From contig JBHADF010000047.1 in the NCBI GenBank assembly GCA_041854955.1, positions 7,433-71,432 on the forward strand: a stretch of 64,000 bases of DNA. The letters run 5' to 3'. Under the pieces are notes generated by a model. It searched no databases. It was not told where the DNA came from and saw nothing but the letters and a program-made list of their open reading frames with translations. The position numbers and the translations under genes are program-made. Numbering within the stretch: the stretch's first letter is position 1; each line of letters begins with the position of its first letter. This document shows positions 42,610 to 52,435 of the stretch, piece after piece. This DNA is from CAMENZ01 sp041854955 (GTDB lineage: Bacteria > Bacillota > Clostridia > Peptostreptococcales > Anaerovoracaceae).

Positions 42610-43380
42610 GTGGGAAAAGCAATAGCAATTTTCAATCAAAAAGGTGGAGTAGGAAAGACCACAACTAACATAAATCTGGCAGCTTGTTTGGCTCTCAGGG
42701 GAAAGCGAGTACTCATACTGGACATAGACCCTCAGGGCAACACTACCAGCGGTATCGGAGTTTCCAAGAGGACCTTGAAGAACACCATATACAACATTCT
42801 CATAGACAAGGAATACGATCCGAGAAAGGCCATAACAAAGACTAAAATACCAAACTTGGATCTTATACCGGCCAGCGTAGACCTGGCAGGAGCCGAGGTG
42901 GAGCTGGTAGCCATAGAAGGCAGGGAAAGAGCCTTAAAGAAGGGCTTGGATAAGATAAAGGGTGATTATGACTACATCTTTATAGACTGTCCACCCTCAC
43001 TGGGCCTTTTAACCATCAACTCGCTGACGGCTGTTGACAGTGTTTTAATACCCATACAATGCGAGTTCTATGCTTTGGAGGGAGTGAGCCAGCTGGTGAG
43101 CACCATCGAGCTGGTAAAGAAGAGCTTAAATCCAAATCTTGAAATACAGGGCGTAATTCTTAGCATGTTTGACGGCAGGACAAACCTGTCAGCTCAGGTA
43201 GTGCAAGAGGTTAAGAGATATTTCGGAGGCAAGGTATATGCTACCGTAATCCCCAGAAATGTGCGACTGGCAGAGGCTCCCAGCTATGGAATGCCTATTA
43301 CGGAGTATGACCCTAAATCCAGAGGTGCGGAGGCATATATGGATTTTGCGGAAGAATTCTTGGATTTGGAGGAGAACTGA
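42610..43380 (+). CDS. parA: Chromosome-partitioning ATPase ParA (Soj)
   Basis: 256 residues. The deviant Walker A KGGVGKTT at 11-18, the IDPQGNTTSG motif at about 40-49 and IDCPPSLGLLT at about 124-134 define the Soj family; the short N-terminus means there is no DNA-binding helix-turn-helix of the plasmid type. The start is GTG at 42610, six bases after AGGAGGG. With ParB and parS it segregates the origin and, through DnaA, adjusts initiation in Bacillus. parB begins one base after its stop. Confidence 0.96.
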   Translation: MGKAIAIFNQKGGVGKTTTNINLAACLALRGKRVLILDIDPQGNTTSGIGVSKRTLKNTIYNILIDKEYDPRKAITKTKIPNLDLIPASVDLAGAEVELVAIEGRERALKKGLDKIKGDYDYIFIDCPPSLGLLTINSLTAVDSVLIPIQCEFYALEGVSQLVSTIELVKKSLNPNLEIQGVILSMFDGRTNLSAQVVQEVKRYFGGKVYATVIPRNVRLAEAPSYGMPITEYDPKSRGAEAYMDFAEEFLDLEEN

Positions 43381-43381
43381 T

Positions 43382-44290
43382 ATGGCAGCAGTTAAAAAAG
43401 GAGGTCTGGGCAGGGGCTTGGATGCCCTCTTTGCTGACGGGGTGCTGTCCCAAGAAGTAAAGGCTGTTGAAAAAGCAGAAAAGAGCTTGCCCATACCGGA
43501 AGCGACGGACTCGGCAGAGCAGGTAAGGTATTTAGACATACACAGAATCCTACCCAACGCCAATCAACCCAGAAAAATCTTTGATGAGGCAAAAATTGAG
43601 GAGCTTTCCAACTCTATAATGGAGAACGGAATCATACAGCCAATCCTGGTGAGAAGAAAAGGCGAAAACTTTGAAATCGTTGCAGGAGAACGGAGATGGA
43701 GGGCAGCCATGAAGGCGGAGCTTTCCAAAGTGCCCTGCCTCATAAGAGAGCTGGACGATGAGCAGAACATGCTTGTGGCCATTATAGAGAACATGCAGAG
43801 GGAGGATTTAAACCCCTTGGAAGAAGCTGAAGGTCTAAACCAGATGCTTATAAACTTCGGTATGACCCAGGAGCAGATTTCAAAGAGTCTGGGAAAGAGC
43901 AGACCGTATATTACCAATGCTTTGAGACTTTTAAAGCTACCTGAATACATAAAGGAAGCCCTGGCTTCGGGACAGATTACCGCAGGCCATGGCAGGACAT
44001 TGCTTTCTCTGGAGAATGAAGAGCTTAGGAAACAGCTCCTGCACAAGATTATAAAGGAAGGCCTTTCTGTTCGGGAAACGGAAAAACAGGTTGACTCTCT
44101 AGGGAAATCCAAGAAAAGACCGGCAAAGAGATCTAAAAACCCTGATTTGGCCAGAGTGGAGGGAGATCTTAAGGACGCCTTAGGAACTCGAGTAAACATA
44201 GTGCAGACGGGAAAGAAGGGTAAGATAGAAATCGAATTTTTCAGCAGAGATGAACTGGAAAGACTGGTAGAGATATTGAAATCCCTGTAA
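43382..44290 (+). CDS. parB: Chromosome-partitioning protein ParB (Spo0J)
   Basis: 302 residues from the ATG at 43382. GLGRGLDALF at 9-18 is the ParA-stimulating N-terminus. The CTPase part has NQPRKIFDEA and GERRWRA (102-108), then the helix-turn-helix SKSLGKSRPYITNALRLLKLP, and the C-terminal dimerisation end. It binds parS, loads as a CTP clamp and spreads. GGAG lies before the start. A second, imperfect parS lies ten bases after its stop. Confidence 0.96.
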   Translation: MAAVKKGGLGRGLDALFADGVLSQEVKAVEKAEKSLPIPEATDSAEQVRYLDIHRILPNANQPRKIFDEAKIEELSNSIMENGIIQPILVRRKGENFEIVAGERRWRAAMKAELSKVPCLIRELDDEQNMLVAIIENMQREDLNPLEEAEGLNQMLINFGMTQEQISKSLGKSRPYITNALRLLKLPEYIKEALASGQITAGHGRTLLSLENEELRKQLLHKIIKEGLSVRETEKQVDSLGKSKKRPAKRSKNPDLARVEGDLKDALGTRVNIVQTGKKGKIEIEFFSRDELERLVEILKSL

Positions 44291-44299
44291 TAAAAAGGG

Positions 44300-44315
44300 T
44301 GTTTCACGTGGAACG
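44300..44315. promoter_or_regulatory. parS: Second, imperfect parS site after parB
   Basis: TGTTTCACGTGGAACG differs from the palindrome at two positions, both on the right arm; the central CACGTG is intact. Variation of this size occurs among parS sites in Bacillus. So the parAB pair is bracketed by two sites 1.8 kb apart. Confidence 0.75.
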
Positions 44316-44340
44316 GAAGACAAGCAAACATATATAAGCA

Positions 44341-44374
44341 AAGAGAAAGTCACAGAAAAGATTTTCTCTTTTTT
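44341..44374 (+). terminator. Intrinsic terminator after parB
   Basis: AAGAGAAA (44341-44348) pairs with TTTCTCTT (44363-44370), followed by TTTT. It ends the rpmH-to-parB transcription block before the surface protein. Confidence 0.75.
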
Positions 44375-44413
44375 ATTGCTTGAAAAACCTAATATTTCTC
44401 GTGAAATGGAAGC

Positions 44414-44441
44414 TTGAAAAATTTTCAGAATATTATATAAT
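44414..44441 (+). promoter_or_regulatory. Promoter of the large surface-protein gene
   Basis: TTGAAA and a perfect TATAAT are 16 nt apart; a second TATAAT overlaps the first at 44441-44446. The start codon is 88 nt further, leaving a purine-rich leader without visible structure. Confidence 0.65.
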
Positions 44442-44528
44442 ATAATTGGTTAAATATACAATCCTGCATTAACGCAGTAAAGCGAGAAAGTAAAAGAGAA
44501 AGAAAGCAATAAAGCAAGGAGGGAAAAT

Positions 44529-47500
44529 ATGAAAAGCAAGCAGAATAGAAGAAGGCTAAGCGTATTTATAATGGCGTTCTTCGTATTATTTTCTGTTTTC
44601 GGGCAGAGTGTAAATGTGTCCTTTGCCGGTGAAGGAGATTATACCTTCAACATTTCCGGCACAGGGGATTTAACCATAAGACCTGGGGCGGCCTTCAATT
44701 TTATCGGAGACGCCGGAGTGAGCTTCACCCCTGACAGCAGCCAATGGCAGGCTGGGGATGAGTTTCGTCTGGAGGTTACAGGTGTAGATAAGCCTATAGG
44801 AGGCACATACACCTATGCTGCGGGAGACACTTCCTTTACTCCCCAAGCAGCAGATAACGGGAAGACCTATACCGTCCATTATGAAATTAAGAAAAAGGTG
44901 GGAGGAGCTTGGGTTCCTTTAGATACACCGAAGACGGCGACAAAGGCCTTGAGGGTGTTTGCCACATCACAGATTTTGCCCATGCTTACAAGCGATGACG
45001 CTGAGGTTACCAATCTTGTCGTTGCTAAGATTGTTGACGGAGTCGGACCCTTTGATTCGGACAGCGCGGCAGGTAACGACAGCAGCTCCGACAACAGAAT
45101 AGTGAGAACCTTTGATTCTGTTACCTACCAGGTAGGATACAACACAAAGGGCAAAACTGCCGGGGTTTCCTACAAGCAGGGATATATTAAATTTGAGTTC
45201 ACTCTGCCCTTTCCCAAGGATGTAGCCACCTTTGATACTGCTTCCATGGGATGGATGACCGGAGATGCCGGGTACAAATGGACCTTGACGGAATCGGGAG
45301 GAGTTCAGACCTTGAAGGCCGCAAAGAAGCTGGAGTCTGAGGGTGAAAATGCCACGGCAATACCCGGCTCCGGAGATATACCCGTTCATATCAATGTATA
45401 TTCGGCTAAGAACGGAGATAAGATCCAGCCTACCTTTAAAAGCTGGATGGACTACAGTTCTCAGGTTAAAACTGTTGTACCTGATGGGGTTACGGTTTCC
45501 GCAGCCCCCAGATACAATATAGAAATAAACAAGACAAATGATGTTTACATCGGTTCCATCAGTACTTTTGACTTTTCTACGGGAAATGAAAAGGCTATGG
45601 ATAAGGATGCAGGAACCATATACGGAAAATTACAGGGCTATGGTATATCTCTGCAGCTCTATAACACTACAAAGGACAAAAAGCTGAAGGGTATAGAGCT
45701 TCCTCAGGGAGACATAACCTTTAAGCTTGATATGACATCCGTATATGAGCCGGCAGCAGGGGGAAGCCATGCTGTGGCCAATCCTAAGGTATGGTCCTTT
45801 GTCCCTGCCGTGGATGGAGTAAATCCGGGCCAAGACGGCAGAGATATATCTACCTACAGCAACTATACTTATGCCACTGTAGCGAGTGCTTTAAACAAAT
45901 ACAGCGGAGTTACTCCTACGACACCTTTTGCAGCTTCTCCCAAGACAGGAACCAATGCCAACTGGTATGGTGGAGGCTGGTCCATAAAGAAGCTTGCCGA
46001 CGGTCGGTATGAGGTTACTGTAAAAGACTATAAGATAAACCCTAAATGGTTTCCTAATACATGGGGAGGAGTAGTTCCTCTTTCAGACCCGAGGTGGTTT
46101 GATCCGGCTTTAGGCGTTGCTAATATAGGGTCTTTCTCTGCAGGTTCACTTCTTATGGTAGTGCCCTTCGGAGGCTCAACAGGCCAGGAAGATCCCAACT
46201 ATTACACCGCATTGTACGGCAATGGAAACATTAATACAAATGTGAAGGTTAGCGACATGACTGCCAAGAGCGTAAGCGGTCAGCCTTTGGTGGCTCAGAC
46301 TGTAGCTACTGATGATGCCATAGGCCATAAGGTAGAGCTTACCATGAAGGGTGATTTTGGAAACAGAATTATGTATAACAGCCCGACTACAACTAATCTG
46401 GCCGGACTGGACAATCTGTATTCCGCAGGAAATATCCGCGACGGAGCTGATGCAGCTTCCATAAACTCCAAGCTTAGAATAAGATGGGGAGGCTTAAATG
46501 ACCCTAAAGGAGACAGCAGCCAAGCCACCTTTGCAGCCAACTATCTTATGAAATTTGACGATGAAGCCTTGGACTTCGATCCTACGGAGCCTCCATTCGT
46601 ACTTTCGGGAAATCACAGTGCCGGATACTCTCAGAAATTCCTTTATGCTGCTAAGCCTGACGGAAAGGGATGGACCGGTGATGACGAGATGAATGCTGCC
46701 AACGAAGAGAATTTAGTGTACTATCCTTCTCTGGCCAGCCTGAAGGCAGCTAATAAAGTGTGCGTAGGTGTTTTGGCAGAGGTAAGGAAAACCGATAATA
46801 AGCCGAAGTTTTCCCAGCAGCAAGACTACCGGCGCATGGTGGGAATGATAGTTAAAAATGACCCTTCCCTTGTTGGAAAAGTATATATGATTACAGAGGT
46901 TACAAACCTTTGGAGAGAGGCTGAGTACAAGGCGGTTTTAGCAGCCAACGGGGGAACCTTCCCCACAAGAGAAAACATGGCAGTAGGACAAACCGTAAAT
47001 ACTACCAATGCCACCAAGCCTTCAGTTTTCAACCATAGAGACTTAGGCTACTACAAGAAATATTCATATAATGCAAACGGGCCTGTGGAAGGCAGCAGAG
47101 GAGAGCCTCGTAGAGGAGACTCTCTATATATAGTAGGCTATCGTTCTGAAATTTCAAAGAAAGTGGTCCAGAAGGACGCTGACGGAAACGACAAGATAAC
47201 CTTTGATTTAGACTTAAACCAATATGTGGTGGATTATCAGCTGGCCCTTTCCATGAAAATCGAAAAAGATGTAGTGATAACCAATCCCACTACAATATAT
47301 GTTAAGGACACTCTTCCTAAGGGCTTGACCTATATTCCCGGATCGTCATATTACGATGGGACCTATACTCCCTCTACCAAGCCGGGACAGAGCGGTACGG
47401 TGACCGGTGGAACTGCTATAGCTCCAACGGTAACGGAGCAAAGTAACGGAACCACAGTTCTTACTTGGGAGATACCTAATGTTAGGGTGGAAGCAAATAT

Positions 47501-50480
47501 ACCTGATATATATTTTAAGGCACGTTTGAGTTCTACCGTAGCAACCAACGTAATACTTAAGAACACGGCTTCTATTGCTACGACAGAAGACAAGAGAGAG
47601 CAGAAGCCTGAAAACGGCAATATGAGCGAGGTTTCCATAAAGACCTCCAAGACAAGTGATATATCCCTTGTTAAAAAGGGAGAACAGGTTGTTTATGACT
47701 TGTCCGGCCCTATATCATATAACCTGGAATTCTATAACAACGGCGGCTCCGGAAAGACCAAGCAAGTGTTTATGGACACTATGCCGGCCAACGGACAGGG
47801 GGCTACCAACTATAGCGGTACTATCACCTTAGGTGCTTTACGCTTGACCGCGCCGGACGGAAAGACTCCGGCAGACTATGAAGCCTGGTACACTTTAGAT
47901 GAAGGGGTTAAGGCCCTCAATTCATTCGACTTTACCTATGACGGTATCAGAAGCGGTTCGGAAAAGGGCATTACATGGACAAAGGCTACAATAGACGCTT
48001 CCGGAAATATTACCGGAATGACAGGAGCAAAGGTAACAGCCTTTGTAGTTTTGGGAGACCTTCCTGCTAAAAAGGTTTTGAAGCTGAAGGTAACCATCAA
48101 TGCTGCGGGAAATAAGATCGGGGACATCTACGAAAACAGCATGTCCCTGGGAGCAGGCGTTACCTCAGGTATAGTGTTTGTTGTTGAAAGAAAGCTGACA
48201 GGAACACTTTGGGAAGATGAAAACTTTGACGGCAAGAAGGACAGCACTGAAAGAAAATTGGCAGGAGCTACGGTTACTCTCTACGACGGTGCAGGAAATG
48301 TAGTAAGTAATCTTAACGGAAATCCTTGCGTAACCACTACGGATACCACCGGGTCCTATGAATTTACAGCCTTGCCTGCGGGCACCTTCAAGGTAGTATT
48401 TACCGGCGGTGCAAGTATGGATTTAGGAGAATATATTCTGACGGAGAAGGATAATCCTGTGGCAGGAGATAGCCTGGATTCAGATGCAACTGCTGCAGGT
48501 TCCACTGCTGACGGAGCCTTTGTAAGCGGTGTTATCATGCCGGCTGCGGCCACTATCAAATCCAACCCCTACGTGCTGAGAAATGTAGATGCGGGCCTTG
48601 TAAGAAACAAAACCGTTAAAGAGTATGCCGATGACTCGGCTGCGGGAAAAGGCGGAAGTGCTGTTAAGGTCCATGACGAAATCACATATACCGTTGAATT
48701 CCTGAATGGGGACGGTACGCTTAAGGATGTCGTAATAGAAGATATGATGAGCAAGGGTCTCACATATAAGAACGGCAGCGCTAAGCTTTTCAAGGGAACG
48801 GAAGATGTAACCGCCACATATCTGGACGAACCTACGGATTCGGACCCGGATGCAGTAGCAAGCCATACCTTGAAATGGCAATTCAAAGAAAAAATAGGTA
48901 AAGGTAAATACTATCTAACCTACAAGGCAATGGTAATAGGAAAGGCCATGGAGGATATGGAAGTAACTAACACAGCTGTAGTCAAGATCCAAGGCCAGGC
49001 TGATGTTACTACAGATACCTTAAAGAATCCGGTTTCTCAGAAGGCATATCAGGATAATTCATGGGTTTCGAAAAAAGTCGGTAACGGAATGAAGATTCCT
49101 TATCAGGTAAGCTTTAACAATGTTAAGGCTGCTCCTCAGGCCGTAATCATTAAGGACACCATGTCCAAGGGTTTGGTATATCAGGGAGATGCAGCAGTTG
49201 TAAACTTAGACGGTACTGCTTTGGCAGCAACCTTGACTCACAGCGAAGTAAACAATTTGGACGGTTCCGTGACCCATACTTGGCAGATCGACAATGTTCC
49301 CCCAAATACCAAGGGAAAGATCGTATACAGCGGGGAAGTAACCTCTCCTGCCTATGGACCGGGGAAGGTAGAAAACAAGGCCACGGTAAAATACGGCAAT
49401 GACAGCGAGGCTGCCTTGGAAAGCCTGATGAATCCGCTTGTTCCTGTTAAAAAGACTGTAACAGGAGCAGCCGGCGATCTGGACGGAAAGCTGGTCAGCC
49501 CCGATGAAGTATTGGAATACACCGTAACCTACGAAAAAGCTTCAACAGTTGAGGAAACCGTTACTATTAAAGATACTCTGCCTGAACATACGACCTATGT
49601 GGATGGTTCGGCAGACAATGGGGGCGTATATGATCCCGTTACAAGGACTGTAGAGTGGACACTGACCCTTCCGGCTGCTGCAGGAAGCCATCCTGTAAGC
49701 TTTAAGGTGAAGGTTGACCAGATAACTCAAGGAGCTGCCTTGGAAAATACCGCAACCATTACTGAGGGAGCCAATGTATATATTACCAATACCACTAAGA
49801 ACCCTACACCTACAGGTGCTACAAAGGAAGTAAGAAGCGAAGGCGGCACAGCGAATATAGACGGTCAAACTGTCAGTGTAAATGATACCTTAACATATTT
49901 GATTACCTATCAGAATACACTGGGTCACGATACTACTGCCAAGATTTCAGACCTTATTCCCGAACATACCACCTATGTAGACGGATCGGCAGATATCAGC
50001 GGTGGAGTATACGATCCTGCAACCAAGACTGTAAAATGGGATTTGAATGTGAGTGACGGACAAAGCGTAACCGTAAGCTTCAAGGTGAAAATTGACGGAG
50101 GAGCCTACTATGCTAGGATAGAAAATCAAGGTATTGTGGACAACGGAGCTTCTACCGTTTATACAAACAAAACAGACAACCCTGTAGGAGGCCCACCATT
50201 ACCGCCTACACCACCGGTACCGCCTACGCCACCCACACCACCTGTGCCACCGGTACCGCCCACACCGCCCACACCACCGGAACCTCAGAACCCCCCTGTA
50301 GACAAGCCGGAGGTACCTAAGCCGGAAAAACCTGAGCCACCTAAGACGGATAAGCCGGGAAGCCACGGAAAGGACACTCCTAAAACGGGAGATTCCAGCC
50401 AAATGCTCCTTTGGGCCGCCCTCATGGCAGGCTCTATGTTAGAGGCAGGAAGAAGAATGGCGAAAAAAGGCAAGAAATAA
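44529..50480 (+). CDS. Giant DUF11/SdrD-B-type surface protein with LPXTG-like anchor
   Basis: 1983 residues. A signal peptide ends near residue 33 (VSFA/GEG). Residues 34-870 form a large head without a motif I know. DUF11-like modules lie at about 875-1030 and 1040-1215, then an SdrD B-like module (LTGTLWEDENFDGKKDSTER from 1223), and four DUF11-like modules to 1885, the last two sharing EHTTYVDGSAD. A PPTPPVPP-rich stalk at 1887-1945 leads to TPKTG at 1950-1954, a hydrophobic stretch and a KKGKK tail. Sortase should anchor it to the wall, and adhesion is plausible. TPKTG recalls the PPKTG/SPKTG variants used by C. difficile sortase B. GGAGG precedes the start; no sortase gene is nearby. 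Confidence 0.88.
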   Translation: MKSKQNRRRLSVFIMAFFVLFSVFGQSVNVSFAGEGDYTFNISGTGDLTIRPGAAFNFIGDAGVSFTPDSSQWQAGDEFRLEVTGVDKPIGGTYTYAAGDTSFTPQAADNGKTYTVHYEIKKKVGGAWVPLDTPKTATKALRVFATSQILPMLTSDDAEVTNLVVAKIVDGVGPFDSDSAAGNDSSSDNRIVRTFDSVTYQVGYNTKGKTAGVSYKQGYIKFEFTLPFPKDVATFDTASMGWMTGDAGYKWTLTESGGVQTLKAAKKLESEGENATAIPGSGDIPVHINVYSAKNGDKIQPTFKSWMDYSSQVKTVVPDGVTVSAAPRYNIEINKTNDVYIGSISTFDFSTGNEKAMDKDAGTIYGKLQGYGISLQLYNTTKDKKLKGIELPQGDITFKLDMTSVYEPAAGGSHAVANPKVWSFVPAVDGVNPGQDGRDISTYSNYTYATVASALNKYSGVTPTTPFAASPKTGTNANWYGGGWSIKKLADGRYEVTVKDYKINPKWFPNTWGGVVPLSDPRWFDPALGVANIGSFSAGSLLMVVPFGGSTGQEDPNYYTALYGNGNINTNVKVSDMTAKSVSGQPLVAQTVATDDAIGHKVELTMKGDFGNRIMYNSPTTTNLAGLDNLYSAGNIRDGADAASINSKLRIRWGGLNDPKGDSSQATFAANYLMKFDDEALDFDPTEPPFVLSGNHSAGYSQKFLYAAKPDGKGWTGDDEMNAANEENLVYYPSLASLKAANKVCVGVLAEVRKTDNKPKFSQQQDYRRMVGMIVKNDPSLVGKVYMITEVTNLWREAEYKAVLAANGGTFPTRENMAVGQTVNTTNATKPSVFNHRDLGYYKKYSYNANGPVEGSRGEPRRGDSLYIVGYRSEISKKVVQKDADGNDKITFDLDLNQYVVDYQLALSMKIEKDVVITNPTTIYVKDTLPKGLTYIPGSSYYDGTYTPSTKPGQSGTVTGGTAIAPTVTEQSNGTTVLTWEIPNVRVEANIPDIYFKARLSSTVATNVILKNTASIATTEDKREQKPENGNMSEVSIKTSKTSDISLVKKGEQVVYDLSGPISYNLEFYNNGGSGKTKQVFMDTMPANGQGATNYSGTITLGALRLTAPDGKTPADYEAWYTLDEGVKALNSFDFTYDGIRSGSEKGITWTKATIDASGNITGMTGAKVTAFVVLGDLPAKKVLKLKVTINAAGNKIGDIYENSMSLGAGVTSGIVFVVERKLTGTLWEDENFDGKKDSTERKLAGATVTLYDGAGNVVSNLNGNPCVTTTDTTGSYEFTALPAGTFKVVFTGGASMDLGEYILTEKDNPVAGDSLDSDATAAGSTADGAFVSGVIMPAAATIKSNPYVLRNVDAGLVRNKTVKEYADDSAAGKGGSAVKVHDEITYTVEFLNGDGTLKDVVIEDMMSKGLTYKNGSAKLFKGTEDVTATYLDEPTDSDPDAVASHTLKWQFKEKIGKGKYYLTYKAMVIGKAMEDMEVTNTAVVKIQGQADVTTDTLKNPVSQKAYQDNSWVSKKVGNGMKIPYQVSFNNVKAAPQAVIIKDTMSKGLVYQGDAAVVNLDGTALAATLTHSEVNNLDGSVTHTWQIDNVPPNTKGKIVYSGEVTSPAYGPGKVENKATVKYGNDSEAALESLMNPLVPVKKTVTGAAGDLDGKLVSPDEVLEYTVTYEKASTVEETVTIKDTLPEHTTYVDGSADNGGVYDPVTRTVEWTLTLPAAAGSHPVSFKVKVDQITQGAALENTATITEGANVYITNTTKNPTPTGATKEVRSEGGTANIDGQTVSVNDTLTYLITYQNTLGHDTTAKISDLIPEHTTYVDGSADISGGVYDPATKTVKWDLNVSDGQSVTVSFKVKIDGGAYYARIENQGIVDNGASTVYTNKTDNPVGGPPLPPTPPVPPTPPTPPVPPVPPTPPTPPEPQNPPVDKPEVPKPEKPEPPKTDKPGSHGKDTPKTGDSSQMLLWAALMAGSMLEAGRRMAKKGKK

Positions 50481-50516
50481 AAACACTCTTAGAGAAAGAG
50501 ATATGAAAGATTAGAG

Positions 50517-50563
50517 GAAGGACACCTACAGAGGAAGCTTTGCAGGTGTCTTCTCTCTTTTTC
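50517..50563 (+). terminator. Intrinsic terminator after the surface-protein gene
   Basis: GAAG plus GACACCT (50517-50527) pairs with AGGTGTC plus TTC (50544-50553), followed by TCTCTTTTT. Between 50564 and 50703 there is only a TATAAT at 50634-50639 with a weak -35. Confidence 0.85.
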
Positions 50564-50703
50564 TCGGGAAGATTTTTGGTCATTAAAGGCCAAACCACTA
50601 CATCTTGTAGATGAAAAAGTATTGAAAGTATGATATAATTATCTGATTAAAATATTTTGAGTGACTGATCAAAGACTAAAAAAGACTAAAGACGGAGGAA
50701 AAG

Positions 50704-52434
50704 ATGTCATTTAATATACCTATGCCGGCATGCATCATTAACAATCAGGGAAAGGTAATAAACGCCAACGAATACATCGGAGAGGTGTTCCTTTACGATG
50801 GGATTTTGGATGCAGATATTTTCACCCTGACGGGAGTGAAGTGCTCTGAGCTTTACGAGGCAGCAGAACAAGGGATAAGCACATTCCTCAAAAGGCCGGA
50901 CAAAACCTTTAAGATGATTCCCTACAAGGAAAATCCGGAGGAAGATGCCGACCTGACTATTCTCTTTTCCGACATAACCTCCTTTGAAGACTTAAAACAG
51001 AGATATAACAGCGAAAAGCCCTGCATCGCCAAAATTCTATTGGATAATTATGACCAGCTTTTCGAGGCGGAAAGCACAGGATACAAGATGGGCCTTTCCT
51101 CTGACATAGATCAGATTATAAGGAGATGGGCTGCCAAGATAGACGGCTCCGTATCCATGCTGAAAAGCAGCAAATATATGGTTTGGTTTGAGCAGCAGTA
51201 CCTGGAGAAGCTCAGCGAGGATAAATTTGAACTTTTAGATGAAGTGAGAAATCTGGAGACGGGAGCTGATTTCCCCGCCAGCCTCAGCATAGGCATAGGC
51301 GTAGGCGGCTCCACCATGGCTGAGACAGAGGAGTTTGCCGATGCTGCCATGGACTTGGCTTTGGGCCGAGGGGGAGACCAGGTTGTCATAAAGAAAAAGG
51401 CCAAGATAGAATACTACGGAGGTACTCTTCCCACACCGGAAAAGAGCAACAAAGGAAAGTCCAGAATAGTAGGGCACGCTCTTAAGCAGCTAATAGAACA
51501 ATCAGGAAAGATTTTCGTAATGGGTCACAGATATGCGGATATGGACAGCTTCGGCGCAGCCCTTGGGGTTACCCGCCTCTGCATGATGTCGGAACGAGAG
51601 CCCTATATAGTTTTAGAGGATTATAACGAAACCCTCCATGCCATATATAAACAAGCAAGAACTTCAGAGGAGTACAATTTTATCTCCTGCGAAAAGGCCA
51701 TCAGCCTGGTGGACGGAGACAGCCTCATAGTGGTGGTGGATACTCATCGCCCTAGCATGGTTCAATGCCCTCAGCTTTTGGAGAAAAGCGACAAGGTAGT
51801 CGTAATCGACCATCACAGAAAGGTGGAGGAATTCATCGAAAATCCAATGCTGGCTTATATGGAAAGCTACGCTTCCTCAGCATCGGAACTGGTTTCAGAG
51901 ATTTTGGAATACATGGGCAGCAAGAAGCCTTTGGCAAAGATAGAGGCGGAGGCACTTTTGGCGGGAATAACGGTAGATACCAACGGCTTCGGAGTGAAGA
52001 CGGGAGTAAGAACCTTTGAAGCGGCCGCTTGGCTCAGAAGACAGGGTGCAGACCCTACAGAGGTTAAGAGATTCTTCCAGGAAGACTTTGAAAATATAAA
52101 GGTTAGAGCCAAGGCCATAGCCGGAGCCCGGCTTTATGAAGAGTCAGGGGTGGTCATAGCCACCTGCCCTACTCTCAAAAAAGATGCTCAGCTCATCTGT
52201 GCGCAGGTAGCAGACAGACTTCTGACCATAAGAGGGGCAAAGGCCACCTTCGCCATAGGAAGAAACGGTGCCGAGGAGACGGTAATAAGTGCCAGATCCT
52301 TGGGAGATGTAAATGTACAGCTAATCATGGAAAAATTCGGAGGCGGAGGCCATCTCACCACTGCTGCGGCACAGGTAAAGATGTCCGTTGAGGACACCGT
52401 TGACGAAATTAAGAGAATATTGGAGGTTAAATGA
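50704..52434 (+). CDS. GdpP-like cyclic-di-AMP phosphodiesterase lacking the membrane anchor
   Basis: 576 residues. A PAS-like N-terminus (about 1-95), a degenerate GGDEF-type part (about 100-240) and a DHH/DHHA1 catalytic unit are in the usual GdpP order. Metal ligands are visible: D279 and D281 in GHRYADMDSFG, D346 in VVDTHRP, and D369-H370-H371 in VIDHHRK. The DHHA1 part has FGGGGH ending at H550. Normal GdpP has about 655 residues with two membrane helices first; those are missing, and no hydrophobic segment precedes the PAS part. GGAGGAAAAG is well placed at this start. rplI follows after one base, as is usual for gdpP. Confidence 0.9.
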   Translation: MSFNIPMPACIINNQGKVINANEYIGEVFLYDGILDADIFTLTGVKCSELYEAAEQGISTFLKRPDKTFKMIPYKENPEEDADLTILFSDITSFEDLKQRYNSEKPCIAKILLDNYDQLFEAESTGYKMGLSSDIDQIIRRWAAKIDGSVSMLKSSKYMVWFEQQYLEKLSEDKFELLDEVRNLETGADFPASLSIGIGVGGSTMAETEEFADAAMDLALGRGGDQVVIKKKAKIEYYGGTLPTPEKSNKGKSRIVGHALKQLIEQSGKIFVMGHRYADMDSFGAALGVTRLCMMSEREPYIVLEDYNETLHAIYKQARTSEEYNFISCEKAISLVDGDSLIVVVDTHRPSMVQCPQLLEKSDKVVVIDHHRKVEEFIENPMLAYMESYASSASELVSEILEYMGSKKPLAKIEAEALLAGITVDTNGFGVKTGVRTFEAAAWLRRQGADPTEVKRFFQEDFENIKVRAKAIAGARLYEESGVVIATCPTLKKDAQLICAQVADRLLTIRGAKATFAIGRNGAEETVISARSLGDVNVQLIMEKFGGGGHLTTAAAQVKMSVEDTVDEIKRILEVK

Positions 52435-52435
52435 T

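Noticed and set aside
43564..44331. 255-codon open frame on the minus strand across parB
   Set aside because: Antisense shadow of parB with a biased, low-information product and no ribosome site; it also runs over the second parS.
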